A stretch of DNA of 19,080 bases from Candidatus Anoxychlamydiales bacterium (GTDB lineage: Bacteria > Chlamydiota > Chlamydiia > Chlamydiales > SM23-39), in the NCBI GenBank assembly GCA_011064905.1, contig JAAKFW010000006.1, positions 1 through 19,080 on the forward strand, written 5' to 3'. The notes under the pieces were generated by a model. The model saw only the letters and a program-made list of their open reading frames with translations. It made no database searches and was not told the DNA's origin. Numbering within the stretch: position 1 is the first letter of the stretch; each line of letters begins with the position of its first letter. Below are positions 6,670 to 13,628 of this stretch, in pieces. A program made the translations under genes and the position numbers.

Positions 6670-8061
6670 CTAGTGCCTAAAGTGATGACCTTCTTCTTTT
6701 TTAATAAAGCCTTTTTGTGTAGAGAAAAAATCTAAATTTTTCTTCATATCTTTAAGTAGCATATTTGCTAAATCATATGAAAAAGCATTTTTTACAACAA
6801 TTCTTTGAACTACTAAGTCTTGTCGATTAGCAGGCATTTTATATGCAGGCACAAGCCAGCCATGCTCTCTTAATTTATCAGCCATATCATAGAGTGAAAA
6901 ATTTGTTTCCTCTTTTAGAGCCCAAGCAAACACAGGAATATCATCGCCTTTCGTTATTAATTTAAATGGACCCATTTTTTCGATTTCAGAGGATAGATAT
7001 AAAGCTATATCTCTACAAGTTTGTTGAATCTCTCTATATCCCTTTTTTCCGAGTCTTAAAAAGTTGTAATATTGAGCGCAAATCTGAGAACCCGGTCTAG
7101 AAAAGTTAATAGCAAAAGTTGCCATTTTTCCACCTAGATAATCTACGTAAAAAATTAAATCTTCAGGTAAGTCCTCTTTGTCTCTCCAAACAACCCAACC
7201 AACCCCTGGATAGACTAGACCATATTTGTGTCCTGACGTGTTTATAGATTTTATTCTATCAAGCCTAAAATCCCATAATAGATCCGGGTCTAAAAAAGGT
7301 GCAATAAAACCTCCGCTTGCAGCATCGACATGTATCGGTATATCAAGGCCTTTTTCTTTTTGGAGTTTATCTAATTCTTCACTTACTTGTTGCACTGGCT
7401 CATAACTTCCGTCAAATGTTGAACCCATGATGCATACAACCCCAATTGTATTTTCATCACATAATTCTGCAGCTTTTTTAGGATCTATTGTAAATCTATC
7501 TCCTTCACAATATACAAAACGAGGTTCGATTTCCCAATAACGACAGAATTTATCCCAACAAACTTGAACATTCATACCCATCACTAAATTGGGCTTGTCG
7601 GTGGATTTTTTTAATTTTTTCATTTTCTCTTTCCACTTCCATTTAAAAGCCATCCCTCCCAACATACAAGCCTCAGATGATCCAATAGTAGAACATCCAA
7701 TGGAATCTTTATCATCTGGAGAGTTCCAAAGGTTTGCAATAATGTTTACGCATCTATTTTCAATTTCAGCAGTTTGTGGGTATTCATCTTTATCTATCAT
7801 ATTCTTATCAAGTGTATCCATCATTAGCTGCTTGGCTTCGGGTTCCATCCAAGTAGATACAAATGTTGCTAAGTTTAATCTAGAATTGCCATCTAAAATA
7901 AGCTCATCACTGATAATTCCATAAGCTGTTCTTGGAAGCATAGATTCTTCTTCCATTTTATACTTTGCCACTTTAGTTTTTAAAGAATCTCTTGCATAAA
8001 CAGGGAGGATAACTTTTTCAGTCTCGGGTAAATTTTCTAAATGCTCTTTTTTAAAAATCAT
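6670..8061 (-). CDS. gadB: Glutamate decarboxylase
   Basis: A PLP enzyme converting glutamate to GABA and CO2 while consuming a cytoplasmic proton, the core of glutamate-dependent acid resistance. It has 463 residues, against 466 in E. coli GadB, and is similar along its whole length: the GSSEACMLGGMA cluster (127-138), IHVDAASGGF (243-252) with the PLP-binding Asp, SGHKYG (276-281) with Lys279 as the PLP Schiff-base lysine, and DYLGGKMATFAINFSRPGSQ (307-326). The C-terminus HHFRH parallels E. coli SFKHT, where His465 blocks the active site at neutral pH, so autoinhibition is probably kept. AGGAG (8070-8074) precedes the ATG and overlaps the gadC stop codon, so the two genes are co-transcribed and probably coupled. 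Confidence 0.97.
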   Translation of the reverse strand: MIFKKEHLENLPETEKVILPVYARDSLKTKVAKYKMEEESMLPRTAYGIISDELILDGNSRLNLATFVSTWMEPEAKQLMMDTLDKNMIDKDEYPQTAEIENRCVNIIANLWNSPDDKDSIGCSTIGSSEACMLGGMAFKWKWKEKMKKLKKSTDKPNLVMGMNVQVCWDKFCRYWEIEPRFVYCEGDRFTIDPKKAAELCDENTIGVVCIMGSTFDGSYEPVQQVSEELDKLQKEKGLDIPIHVDAASGGFIAPFLDPDLLWDFRLDRIKSINTSGHKYGLVYPGVGWVVWRDKEDLPEDLIFYVDYLGGKMATFAINFSRPGSQICAQYYNFLRLGKKGYREIQQTCRDIALYLSSEIEKMGPFKLITKGDDIPVFAWALKEETNFSLYDMADKLREHGWLVPAYKMPANRQDLVVQRIVVKNAFSYDLANMLLKDMKKNLDFFSTQKGFIKKEEGHHFRH

Positions 8062-8072
8062 TTTTTATTCTC

Positions 8073-9485
8073 CTATTTTTTTTTATTTTTTTTTACCCAA
8101 GATGGTTGTTTAAAGTGATTAATAATAATTGGAGCTGCAACAAATACAACTATTCCTACAATTAAAAATATTACATATCTTACAGGCCTTACAATTTCAA
8201 GTTGAGACGGAGGAAAAAATCCAACGATAAAAGCAAAAACTACAGCTAAAAGACCAATGCCGGCAACTAGCCACATACCAAAATTACCGCCAGGGATTTT
8301 ATATGGTCTTTTCACATTAGGTTGTGTATATCTAAGCACTATTCCCGCCAGATAAAGAAGAATATACATAATCAGGTATAAAAGAACTGTCAGGGCTGTT
8401 AATAGAAAAAAAGCAGTGTTTACATTGGGAATTAGTAAAAATACAAATGCTAAAACTGTAACGATAAGTCCTTGTATCCATAAAATATGAGTTTGAACAT
8501 TGTTTTTATTTGTAAATTGTAGATAGGGAGGAAGCTCTCCGTGTTTTGCAGTAGCAAGTAAACCTTTTGATGGACCTCCAATCCAAGCGGTAACACTACC
8601 TATTGCTCCAAACGCTACTAAAAATCCCATGACAGGAAGTAGCCAATCTAACTTAAACATATGAAGCATATCTTTGAAGCTTTGCATTATTCCAGCAGTG
8701 AGCGAGATGTCCTTTGCTGGGAGTGAAGCCGCAACTGAAAATGATCCAAGTAGAAATACTACTATGATTATTGCTAGCGCTACAAAGACAGCTTTTGGAT
8801 AGCTCTTTTTTGGATTTTCTAAATCCAAAACATGCACGGCACTTACTTCTATTCCAGAAAAAAGCAGAACTGTTCCTGCTAAAAATGCTAAATTATCAAA
8901 ATTTTTAAAGTCTGGAAAAAAGTTGGTGTGTGATGAATGTACAAATTCTAAAGGGTTACCTGAAAACACCCAAAGTAGTCCTAAAATTATTATTAATACT
9001 GCAGGGACTATAGTCCCTCCAATCACACAAATTGTAGTAAACCAACTAGCTGCTTTCAATCCTTTAAAATTTATAAATGTTGCGCCCCAATAAACTACTA
9101 AAATAACTACAATGATAAAGTACTTGTTATAGGAAAGACTCGGATCTAAAAATAAATATGATAGAGCCCCTGCCGCAAAAGCTAAAACTGTAGTGTACCA
9201 TATTGTATTTTGTATCCATTGAAGCCAAATAGCAGTAAATCCAAGTTTTGATCCAAATGCTTCTTTTACCCAACGATAAATTCCGCCATCTTTTATCCAA
9301 CCAGTTGCAAGTTCTGCAGATACTAAAGCAGAAGGAAGTAAAAATAAAAACGATGCAAATAAAACGAAAAAGATCATATTCATACCCGTTTTTGCAATAA
9401 GAGGAAGTCCTCTTAAAGATAAAACAATCGCAACGTTCATCATTGCGAAAATGAAAACACCCATTTTTTTCATTTTTTTAACCAT
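8073..9485 (-). CDS. gadC: Glutamate:GABA antiporter, APC superfamily
   Basis: An inner-membrane exchanger of 470 residues, about 12 helices, importing glutamate in exchange for GABA made by GadB. The N-terminus (MNVAIVLSLRGLPLIAKTG, about 16-34) has the GadC-type unwound helix 1, and the WIKDGGIYRWVKEAFG region (about 63-78) is characteristic of GadC-like APC members. LLFSGIEVSAVHVLDLENP (about 208-226) corresponds to helix 6. The start is set by GGAG (9491-9494) five bases before the ATG. E. coli GadC has 511 residues, and its last 35 or so form a plug that closes the channel at neutral pH. This protein ends at about the plug junction with KKNKKK, so the plug is missing. It is the first gene of the operon, 11 bases before gadB. 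Other substrates such as glutamine remain possible. Confidence 0.93.
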   Translation of the reverse strand: MVKKMKKMGVFIFAMMNVAIVLSLRGLPLIAKTGMNMIFFVLFASFLFLLPSALVSAELATGWIKDGGIYRWVKEAFGSKLGFTAIWLQWIQNTIWYTTVLAFAAGALSYLFLDPSLSYNKYFIIVVILVVYWGATFINFKGLKAASWFTTICVIGGTIVPAVLIIILGLLWVFSGNPLEFVHSSHTNFFPDFKNFDNLAFLAGTVLLFSGIEVSAVHVLDLENPKKSYPKAVFVALAIIIVVFLLGSFSVAASLPAKDISLTAGIMQSFKDMLHMFKLDWLLPVMGFLVAFGAIGSVTAWIGGPSKGLLATAKHGELPPYLQFTNKNNVQTHILWIQGLIVTVLAFVFLLIPNVNTAFFLLTALTVLLYLIMYILLYLAGIVLRYTQPNVKRPYKIPGGNFGMWLVAGIGLLAVVFAFIVGFFPPSQLEIVRPVRYVIFLIVGIVVFVAAPIIINHFKQPSWVKKNKKK

Positions 9486-9509
9486 TATAACTCCAAATTT
9501 TTTGTGTCC

Positions 9510-9548
9510 GTTATAATCATTTTTTTAATAAATAGATTAATTTGTCAA
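9510..9548 (-). promoter_or_regulatory. Possible gadC promoter elements
   Basis: On the minus strand an exact TTGACA lies at 9548-9543 and a TTATAAC lies at 9516-9510, but the gap is about 27 bases, too long for one sigma70 promoter. Either box might be used with a poor partner. TTATAA with an upstream TTAATC gives an 18-base gap. Weak evidence only. Confidence 0.25.
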
Positions 9549-9924
9549 TAAAGAATGTTGAAATTTAAAAAATTGTTATGAAAATGGTTTGTAAAATGTT
9601 TTTCAAAGAAAAAAAATCTTTTTTCAAAACAATCTACATTCTCTTTATGAGCTTTTTTTTCAATAACTGGAGGAAGATATCCATGAGAGTAACATAGCAG
9701 ATCCAATGGCTTTGCTTGTTCTTTTATTATCGCTTTGGCAGCCTCCTCTTTTTTTAGGGAGAAGATAATGTCATGATGTATTCAACATGGCCAAGGACAT
9801 CTGCACTGAACATTGATCTCATCAAATCTTTAGTATTTTGAAGTTTTTTTTTACCAAGATGATATTTTTCACAACAATTGCTATAATTCTTTTTGCTCTA
9901 GCATGGACATAGTTTTTTATTCAT
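9547..9924 (-). pseudogene. ychJ: Decayed YchJ/UPF0225 (SEC-C motif) gene
   Basis: Reading from ATG at 9924 gives MNKKLCPC, TAG, SKKNYSNCCEKYHLG, then TKDLMRS and VLGHVEYIMT. This is the N-terminus of the YchJ/UPF0225 family: a CPCGS...CC zinc-binding SEC-C motif, then LMRSRY/FSAYVLG and Y(I/L). The conserved Gly of CPCGS is a TAG stop (9900-9898). A second stop, TAA, lies at 9756-9754. In the next frame an open stretch of about 70 codons runs to a TGA near 9547 (KEEAAKAIIKEQAKPLDLL and onward), which I do not recognise. It may be the diverged rest of the gene or a different relic. With two stops and a frame change the gene is inactive unless assembly errors explain them. Confidence 0.72.
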
Positions 9925-9934
9925 AATTTATAGA

Positions 9935-9964
9935 TTGTCACAATAAATAATAAAGATTTATAAA
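9935..9964 (+). promoter_or_regulatory. Candidate sigma70-type promoter for the 134-residue membrane protein
   Basis: TTGTCA (9935-9940), an 18-base gap and TATAAA (9959-9964) give a good -35/-10 pair. A leader of about 70 bases follows, containing a direct repeat of TTTATAAA (9957-9964 and 9972-9979), before the start codon at 10040. In such AT-rich DNA a chance match is possible. Confidence 0.4.
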
Positions 9965-10039
9965 AAAAAACTTTATAAAAATTTTTTTAATATGGTATTA
10001 GAGAAACTAGGAGAACAAACTTTTTTGAGGTAAAAAAAT

Positions 10040-10444
10040 ATGGAACCTATAAGTATATATTTAGCTAAGCTAATTGGACTTGCTTGGTTAATAATCGGTA
10101 TAGCATTAGTAACTAGACCACAATCTTTTCAAAATACAGTAAAAGATGTTGCTAAAAGTAATGCTATCATGACTATTATCAGTTTTATTCCATTAGTTAT
10201 TGGTCTTGCTATCGTTATTGGCCATAACCTTTGGGTTAAAAACTGGATTGTTTTAGTAACAATTATTGGATGGTTAACTCTTCTTTGCGGAATTATGAGA
10301 CTATTCTTCCATAAAGAGTGCATGAAATATATGGCTAAAACAGCTACGAACAGAAGCTTTTTTGTTTTCTGGGGAGTGATTTTAATTATCGTTGGCGGAT
10401 TTTTAACTGCTAAATCATTTTTCGGACAACAATTCTTCTACTAA
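10040..10444 (+). CDS. Small four-helix membrane protein, unknown function
   Basis: A 134-residue integral membrane protein I cannot name. Hydrophobic segments lie at about 7-25, 43-62, 68-88 and 107-125. A short basic loop containing HKECMKYMAKTATNR (about 91-105) separates the third and fourth. There is no signal peptide and no obvious catalytic motif. It has a good ribosome-binding site (GAGG at 10027-10030), a candidate promoter upstream and a strong terminator downstream, so it is a stand-alone, probably well-expressed gene. The layout resembles many short inner-membrane proteins of unknown role in intracellular bacteria. The decayed ychJ gene diverges from it just upstream. Confidence 0.8.
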   Translation: MEPISIYLAKLIGLAWLIIGIALVTRPQSFQNTVKDVAKSNAIMTIISFIPLVIGLAIVIGHNLWVKNWIVLVTIIGWLTLLCGIMRLFFHKECMKYMAKTATNRSFFVFWGVILIIVGGFLTAKSFFGQQFFY

Positions 10445-10455
10445 GAGTTAATATT

Positions 10456-10486
10456 TAAGCGGATCTACTAGATCCGCTTATTTTTT
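10456..10486 (+). terminator. Strong Rho-independent terminator
   Basis: A perfect 10-bp stem TAAGCGGATC (10456-10465) / GATCCGCTTA (10471-10480), loop TACTA, then TTTTTT. It starts 12 bases after the stop codon and separates the membrane-protein gene from the alr operon. Confidence 0.92.
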
Positions 10487-10582
10487 ACTTTTTTTCTAGA
10501 GTTTCTCCTATTTATCTTTAAAAATATATATCTAATTTAATAAAATTTAATCTAAATATATATAAAGTGAAATATTTGAAGT

Positions 10583-11689
10583 ATGTTAAATTATTCTAGT
10601 TGGATTGAGATAGATCTTAAGCAGTTAAAAAAAAACATTTCACTTGTAAACTCTTACCTAAAAGATTCTTTACTTTGTCTTTGTGTAAAAGCTAATGCTT
10701 ATGGACTTGGGCTAATAGAGATAGCAAAAGTAGCTGAAAATGAAAAAGTGGATTATCTAGCAGTTGCTAATCTAATGGAGGGTGTGAAATTAAGAGAGGC
10801 TAATATAAAATTGCCGGTTTTAGTTTTAGGAACGTTTCATGAAGATCAAATAAAAGATCTAATAGATTATGATTTAGAAATCACCATTAGCTCTTTTTTC
10901 AAAGCTAAACTAGTTCAAGATTACTGCACTAAATACAATAAGAAATGCAAAATTCATCTAAAAGTAGATACAGGTATGGGGAGAATTGGAGTAAAGCCAA
11001 TTACTGCTATTTCTTTACATAAATACTTAAAAGATCAAAAATGCTTCATTATAAAAGGAATATTTTCTCATCTAGCTTGCGCTGATCAAAAAGATCATCC
11101 AATAAACACTATTCAAACAAAAACCTTTGATGATTTTTTAAGTAAAATACAACCAGATAAATCTACTATTTTACATATTGCAAACTCAGCTTATCTTTGC
11201 AATTTTGAAAATGATCTAAAAGATATGGTTAGGCTTGGAGCCTTACCTTTTGGTTGCTATAGCAAAGATCTTCCAGAAAAATTTAAAAATATTAAACCTA
11301 TTTTTTCAGTAAAAAGCAAAGTATCATATTTTAAGATCGTTGGAAAAGATAAGGGTATTAGCTATGGTTATAGCTTTATTACTAAAGCTAAAAGTCAAAT
11401 CGTCACTATTCCAGTCGGTTATGGCGATGGTTATTCAAGATCTCTTTCTAACATAGGATCAGTTTTGATAAGAGGAAAAAAATATCCAATTATTGGAACT
11501 ATTTGTATGGATCAATTCATGGTGGATGTGTCTAAAGGAGATGCTTATATTGGTGATGAAGTTGTGTTAATCGGTAGACAAAAAGATAAAGAGATAACGA
11601 TTAGAGAAATAGCAGATGAATGTAAGACAATCTCTTATGAGATTTTATGTTCATTTAACGAAAGATTACCAAGAGTATATAAAGATTAA
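10583..11689 (+). CDS. alr: Alanine racemase
   Basis: A PLP-dependent enzyme interconverting L- and D-alanine, supplying D-Ala for peptidoglycan. It has 368 residues, normal for the family. Lys36 in VKANAYGLG is the PLP lysine, GMGRIG (131-136) and the HIANSA stretch (198-203) are conserved barrel motifs, ISYG (259-262) holds the second catalytic base Tyr261, and GYGDGYSR (279-286) and GTICMDQFMVDV (305-316) are typical of the C-terminal domain. There is no strong ribosome-binding site. GAAATATTTGAAG precedes the ATG. cutA follows after nine bases, so they form an operon that probably includes the downstream D-Ala-D-Ala dipeptidase. Classical Chlamydiaceae lack alr, so its presence would suit an environmental chlamydia-like lineage. 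Confidence 0.96.
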   Translation: MLNYSSWIEIDLKQLKKNISLVNSYLKDSLLCLCVKANAYGLGLIEIAKVAENEKVDYLAVANLMEGVKLREANIKLPVLVLGTFHEDQIKDLIDYDLEITISSFFKAKLVQDYCTKYNKKCKIHLKVDTGMGRIGVKPITAISLHKYLKDQKCFIIKGIFSHLACADQKDHPINTIQTKTFDDFLSKIQPDKSTILHIANSAYLCNFENDLKDMVRLGALPFGCYSKDLPEKFKNIKPIFSVKSKVSYFKIVGKDKGISYGYSFITKAKSQIVTIPVGYGDGYSRSLSNIGSVLIRGKKYPIIGTICMDQFMVDVSKGDAYIGDEVVLIGRQKDKEITIREIADECKTISYEILCSFNERLPRVYKD

Positions 11690-11698
11690 AGTTTTTTT

Positions 11699-12025
11699 AT
11701 GAGTGAAATGATTTTAATATATGTTGTTTGTAAAGATGCTATAGAGGCAAAAAACATAGGAAAAAAATTATTAGAGAAAAGACTTATCGCTTGCGTAAAC
11801 ATTCTAGATGAAATGAAATCTTTGTATTTTTGGCCTCTAAATAGTGATAAAATTGTAGAGGGATCAGAGACGGTTTTATTAGTTAAAACTATAAAAGAAA
11901 AATTCTCTGAAATTAATGAAGAGATAAAAACTGTTCATTCATATGAGGTTCCTTGTATATTTTCAATAAAAGTAGATGAAGTAGATAATAAATACCAAAA
12001 GTGGTTAAAAGATCAAATTAAATAA
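11699..12025 (+). CDS. cutA: CutA1-like divalent-cation tolerance protein
   Basis: A 108-residue trimeric ferredoxin-like protein of the CutA1 family, linked to copper/divalent-cation tolerance in E. coli, although its true biochemical role is unsettled. Family motifs are LIACVNI (29-35), SLYFWPLNSDKIVEGSE (41-57) and VHSYEVPCIFSI (79-90), where the HSYEVP stretch forms the conserved trimer contact. Full family length. The start codon lies nine bases after alr, and its upstream region overlaps the alr stop. No separate promoter is seen, so expression depends on alr. Confidence 0.93.
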   Translation: MSEMILIYVVCKDAIEAKNIGKKLLEKRLIACVNILDEMKSLYFWPLNSDKIVEGSETVLLVKTIKEKFSEINEEIKTVHSYEVPCIFSIKVDEVDNKYQKWLKDQIK

Positions 12026-12073
12026 GTTTGATTAAAAATTTATAAAAAAAAACTAAAATAAAAGAGGTGGGTT

Positions 12074-12646
12074 CTGCAGCAAAATGAGAAAACAACCAAA
12101 TTAGATCCATTAGTTAATATTAATGAAGTGAATCCCAATATTTTGTTGGATATGCGTTATGCAACAGATAATAATTTCACAAAAAAAGTTATCTATAAAA
12201 CTGATATTTGCTTAGTGCATAAAGACATCGCTATAGCTTTAGATAAAGTGCAAAAACATTTAGAGAAACTAAATCTTTCTCTTAAAATTTTTGATGGGTA
12301 TAGACCTCTTTGGGCGCAGCAAATATTATTTGATACTTTGCCAGATGAGAGATATGTCGGTAATCCTAAGAAAATAACCAGGCATACTAGAGGAACCGCA
12401 GTTGATGTAACTATAATCAACCAAATAGATAAATCAGAGCTTGAGATGCCCACTGCTTTTGATGCTTTTTCTGAAAAAGCTCATTTAGTATTTGAGGATT
12501 TATCAGATAACATCAAAAAAAATAGAAAACTACTTCAAGATGTAATGATGGATATTGGAGGCTTTGAGCTTCTCTCTACAGAATGGTGGCATTTTGATTT
12601 AAAAGGTTGGCAAGAGTACCCAGTTTTGGATGTAACATTAAAATAA
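12074..12646 (+). CDS. VanX-type D-Ala-D-Ala dipeptidase, start codon unclear
   Basis: A zinc peptidase of the VanX/DdpX (M15D) family that hydrolyses D-Ala-D-Ala. Counting from the GTG at 12128, the zinc ligands are His86 and Asp93 in HTRGTAVDV and His155 in EWWHFD, with Glu152 as the catalytic base and Arg59 in DGYRPLWAQ. The only canonical start (GTG 12128) begins at NPNILLDMRYATDNNF, but the in-frame codons before it give LDPLVNINEVN, which matches the usual N-terminal LVDLxEVxP of the family. The frame stays open back to a TAA at 12059-12061. A GAGG (12064-12067) lies six bases before an in-frame CTG at 12074. I chose that start tentatively. No signal peptide is visible, so it is probably cytoplasmic. 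It is the third gene after alr and cutA. Confidence 0.82.
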   Translation: MQQNEKTTKLDPLVNINEVNPNILLDMRYATDNNFTKKVIYKTDICLVHKDIAIALDKVQKHLEKLNLSLKIFDGYRPLWAQQILFDTLPDERYVGNPKKITRHTRGTAVDVTIINQIDKSELEMPTAFDAFSEKAHLVFEDLSDNIKKNRKLLQDVMMDIGGFELLSTEWWHFDLKGWQEYPVLDVTLK

Positions 12647-12674
12647 TAACCTTTTATAAAGAATCTATTAAAGA

Positions 12675-13406
12675 TTAATCTAGATCGATTTCCATGCCAT
12701 CAAAAGCTAGCTCAAAATCAACTTCTCTTTCTTTTGCTAGCTTTTCTATTATCTTTTTAGCTTTTTTTTCGTTTTTAACAATATCAGAACCTTGATGTGT
12801 GATTATCATTTTTTTTACGTTTTCTTTTTTGCACCAGGTGAGTTGCTGACGGATGTTTGCATGACCATAAAGTTCTTTTGTAGTTTTATCTTTTCTAACC
12901 ATGTTTCTTAAAATAGTTGCTCCATCACCTATATAAAAAATGATGTTTTTAAAAGCAGCTTTTCTTTTCTCTATCCATAAAACGTCGGGAACATAGAAAA
13001 AAGCTTTTTTCTTATAGGATATTCTATAGCCAACGGCGGGAGCTTTTACAGAGTGCATAACCTCAAAAGCTTCAAATGTAACATTCTCAATTTTTTGTTT
13101 TTTTCTGGGATAGATAATTTTTCTATGTTTTTTATCTATAGGAAAGTGATCGATTAACTTCCATGTGGTTTTAGTTGCCCAAACAAATGCGTTGCAGCCA
13201 TTTTCGAGTCCAAATGCATGGTCTGGATGAGCGTGAGTAATAACTATATGATCGGGATTAATTTTTTTTAATTTGTTTTTGAAAGTCTCGCCACAATCGA
13301 TCATTGTCTTTTTTTTATCCTGTATTATCATCAAAGATGTATGATTTGTGTGGCGCCTGGTTTTAGATTTTATATATCCTCTAGTACCTAGAAATTTGAG
13401 CTTCAT
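12675..13406 (-). CDS. Metallo-beta-lactamase-fold hydrolase (RNase Z/PhnP-like)
   Basis: A 243-residue metal-dependent hydrolase of the MBL superfamily. It has HAHPDH (58-63), which binds two metals, then His118 (VMHSV), Asp141 (VPDV) and His204 (ITHQGSD), the complete ligand set. The MKLKFLGTRG start and the late HANIRQQL region resemble RNase Z, PhnP and other phosphodiesterase-like members. The flexible arm of true RNase Z is not evident. The exact substrate is unknown (a phosphodiester or cyclic nucleotide is likely). It is rich in Lys (KK, KKK runs). Its ATG overlaps the TGA of the upstream 50-residue ORF by four bases (ATGA), so translation is probably coupled, and it has no strong ribosome-binding site of its own. 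Confidence 0.9.
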   Translation of the reverse strand: MKLKFLGTRGYIKSKTRRHTNHTSLMIIQDKKKTMIDCGETFKNKLKKINPDHIVITHAHPDHAFGLENGCNAFVWATKTTWKLIDHFPIDKKHRKIIYPRKKQKIENVTFEAFEVMHSVKAPAVGYRISYKKKAFFYVPDVLWIEKRKAAFKNIIFYIGDGATILRNMVRKDKTTKELYGHANIRQQLTWCKKENVKKMIITHQGSDIVKNEKKAKKIIEKLAKEREVDFELAFDGMEIDLD

Positions 13407-13555
13407 GACTTATGGGGTTTTGTCTTATATTTCATCTCTTTTGCAAGCTCTTCTTTATCTTCAATAACATCTTTTAGCTCTTTGTCTTGCAACTTTTCTT
13501 CTTTTTGGATTCTTTTTTTATGTGATGGATCAGGATTTACAACTTTTCTTTTCAT
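13403..13555 (-). CDS. 50-residue highly charged protein, coupled to the MBL hydrolase gene
   Basis: An unrecognised 50-residue ORF, MKRKVVNPDPSHKKRIQ then a Lys/Glu/Asp-rich segment to the C-terminus KTKPHKS. It has no hydrophobic region and looks like a short, largely helical, charged protein. Support comes from context: an AAGGAGA (13561-13567) with ideal spacing to the ATG, and an ATGA overlap (13403-13406) with the hydrolase gene downstream. No homologue comes to mind. It could be a partner or a translational leader controlling the hydrolase. A random ORF with so good a ribosome-binding site and such an exact overlap is unlikely. Confidence 0.7.
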   Translation of the reverse strand: MKRKVVNPDPSHKKRIQKEEKLQDKELKDVIEDKEELAKEMKYKTKPHKS

Positions 13556-13628
13556 AAGATTCTCCTTTTCTTTCTATTTTAAAGTATTTTACTATGTATA
13601 CGTCATTTCGAAATTTTAGGGAAATCTT

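Noticed and set aside
7589..7924. Plus-strand ORF inside gadB
   Set aside because: Antisense shadow of the decarboxylase core. No independent signal.
6670..9900. Recoding of TAG as an amino acid across the genome (TAG in gadB-GATase and in ychJ)
   Set aside because: TAG ends other genes cleanly. In the edge barrel gene it follows the expected terminal Phe, and in gadC it is followed almost directly by gadB. Local decay explains the two in-frame TAGs better.
12193..12453. Minus-strand ORF inside the dipeptidase gene
   Set aside because: Shadow of the HTRGTAVDV region. No motif of its own.
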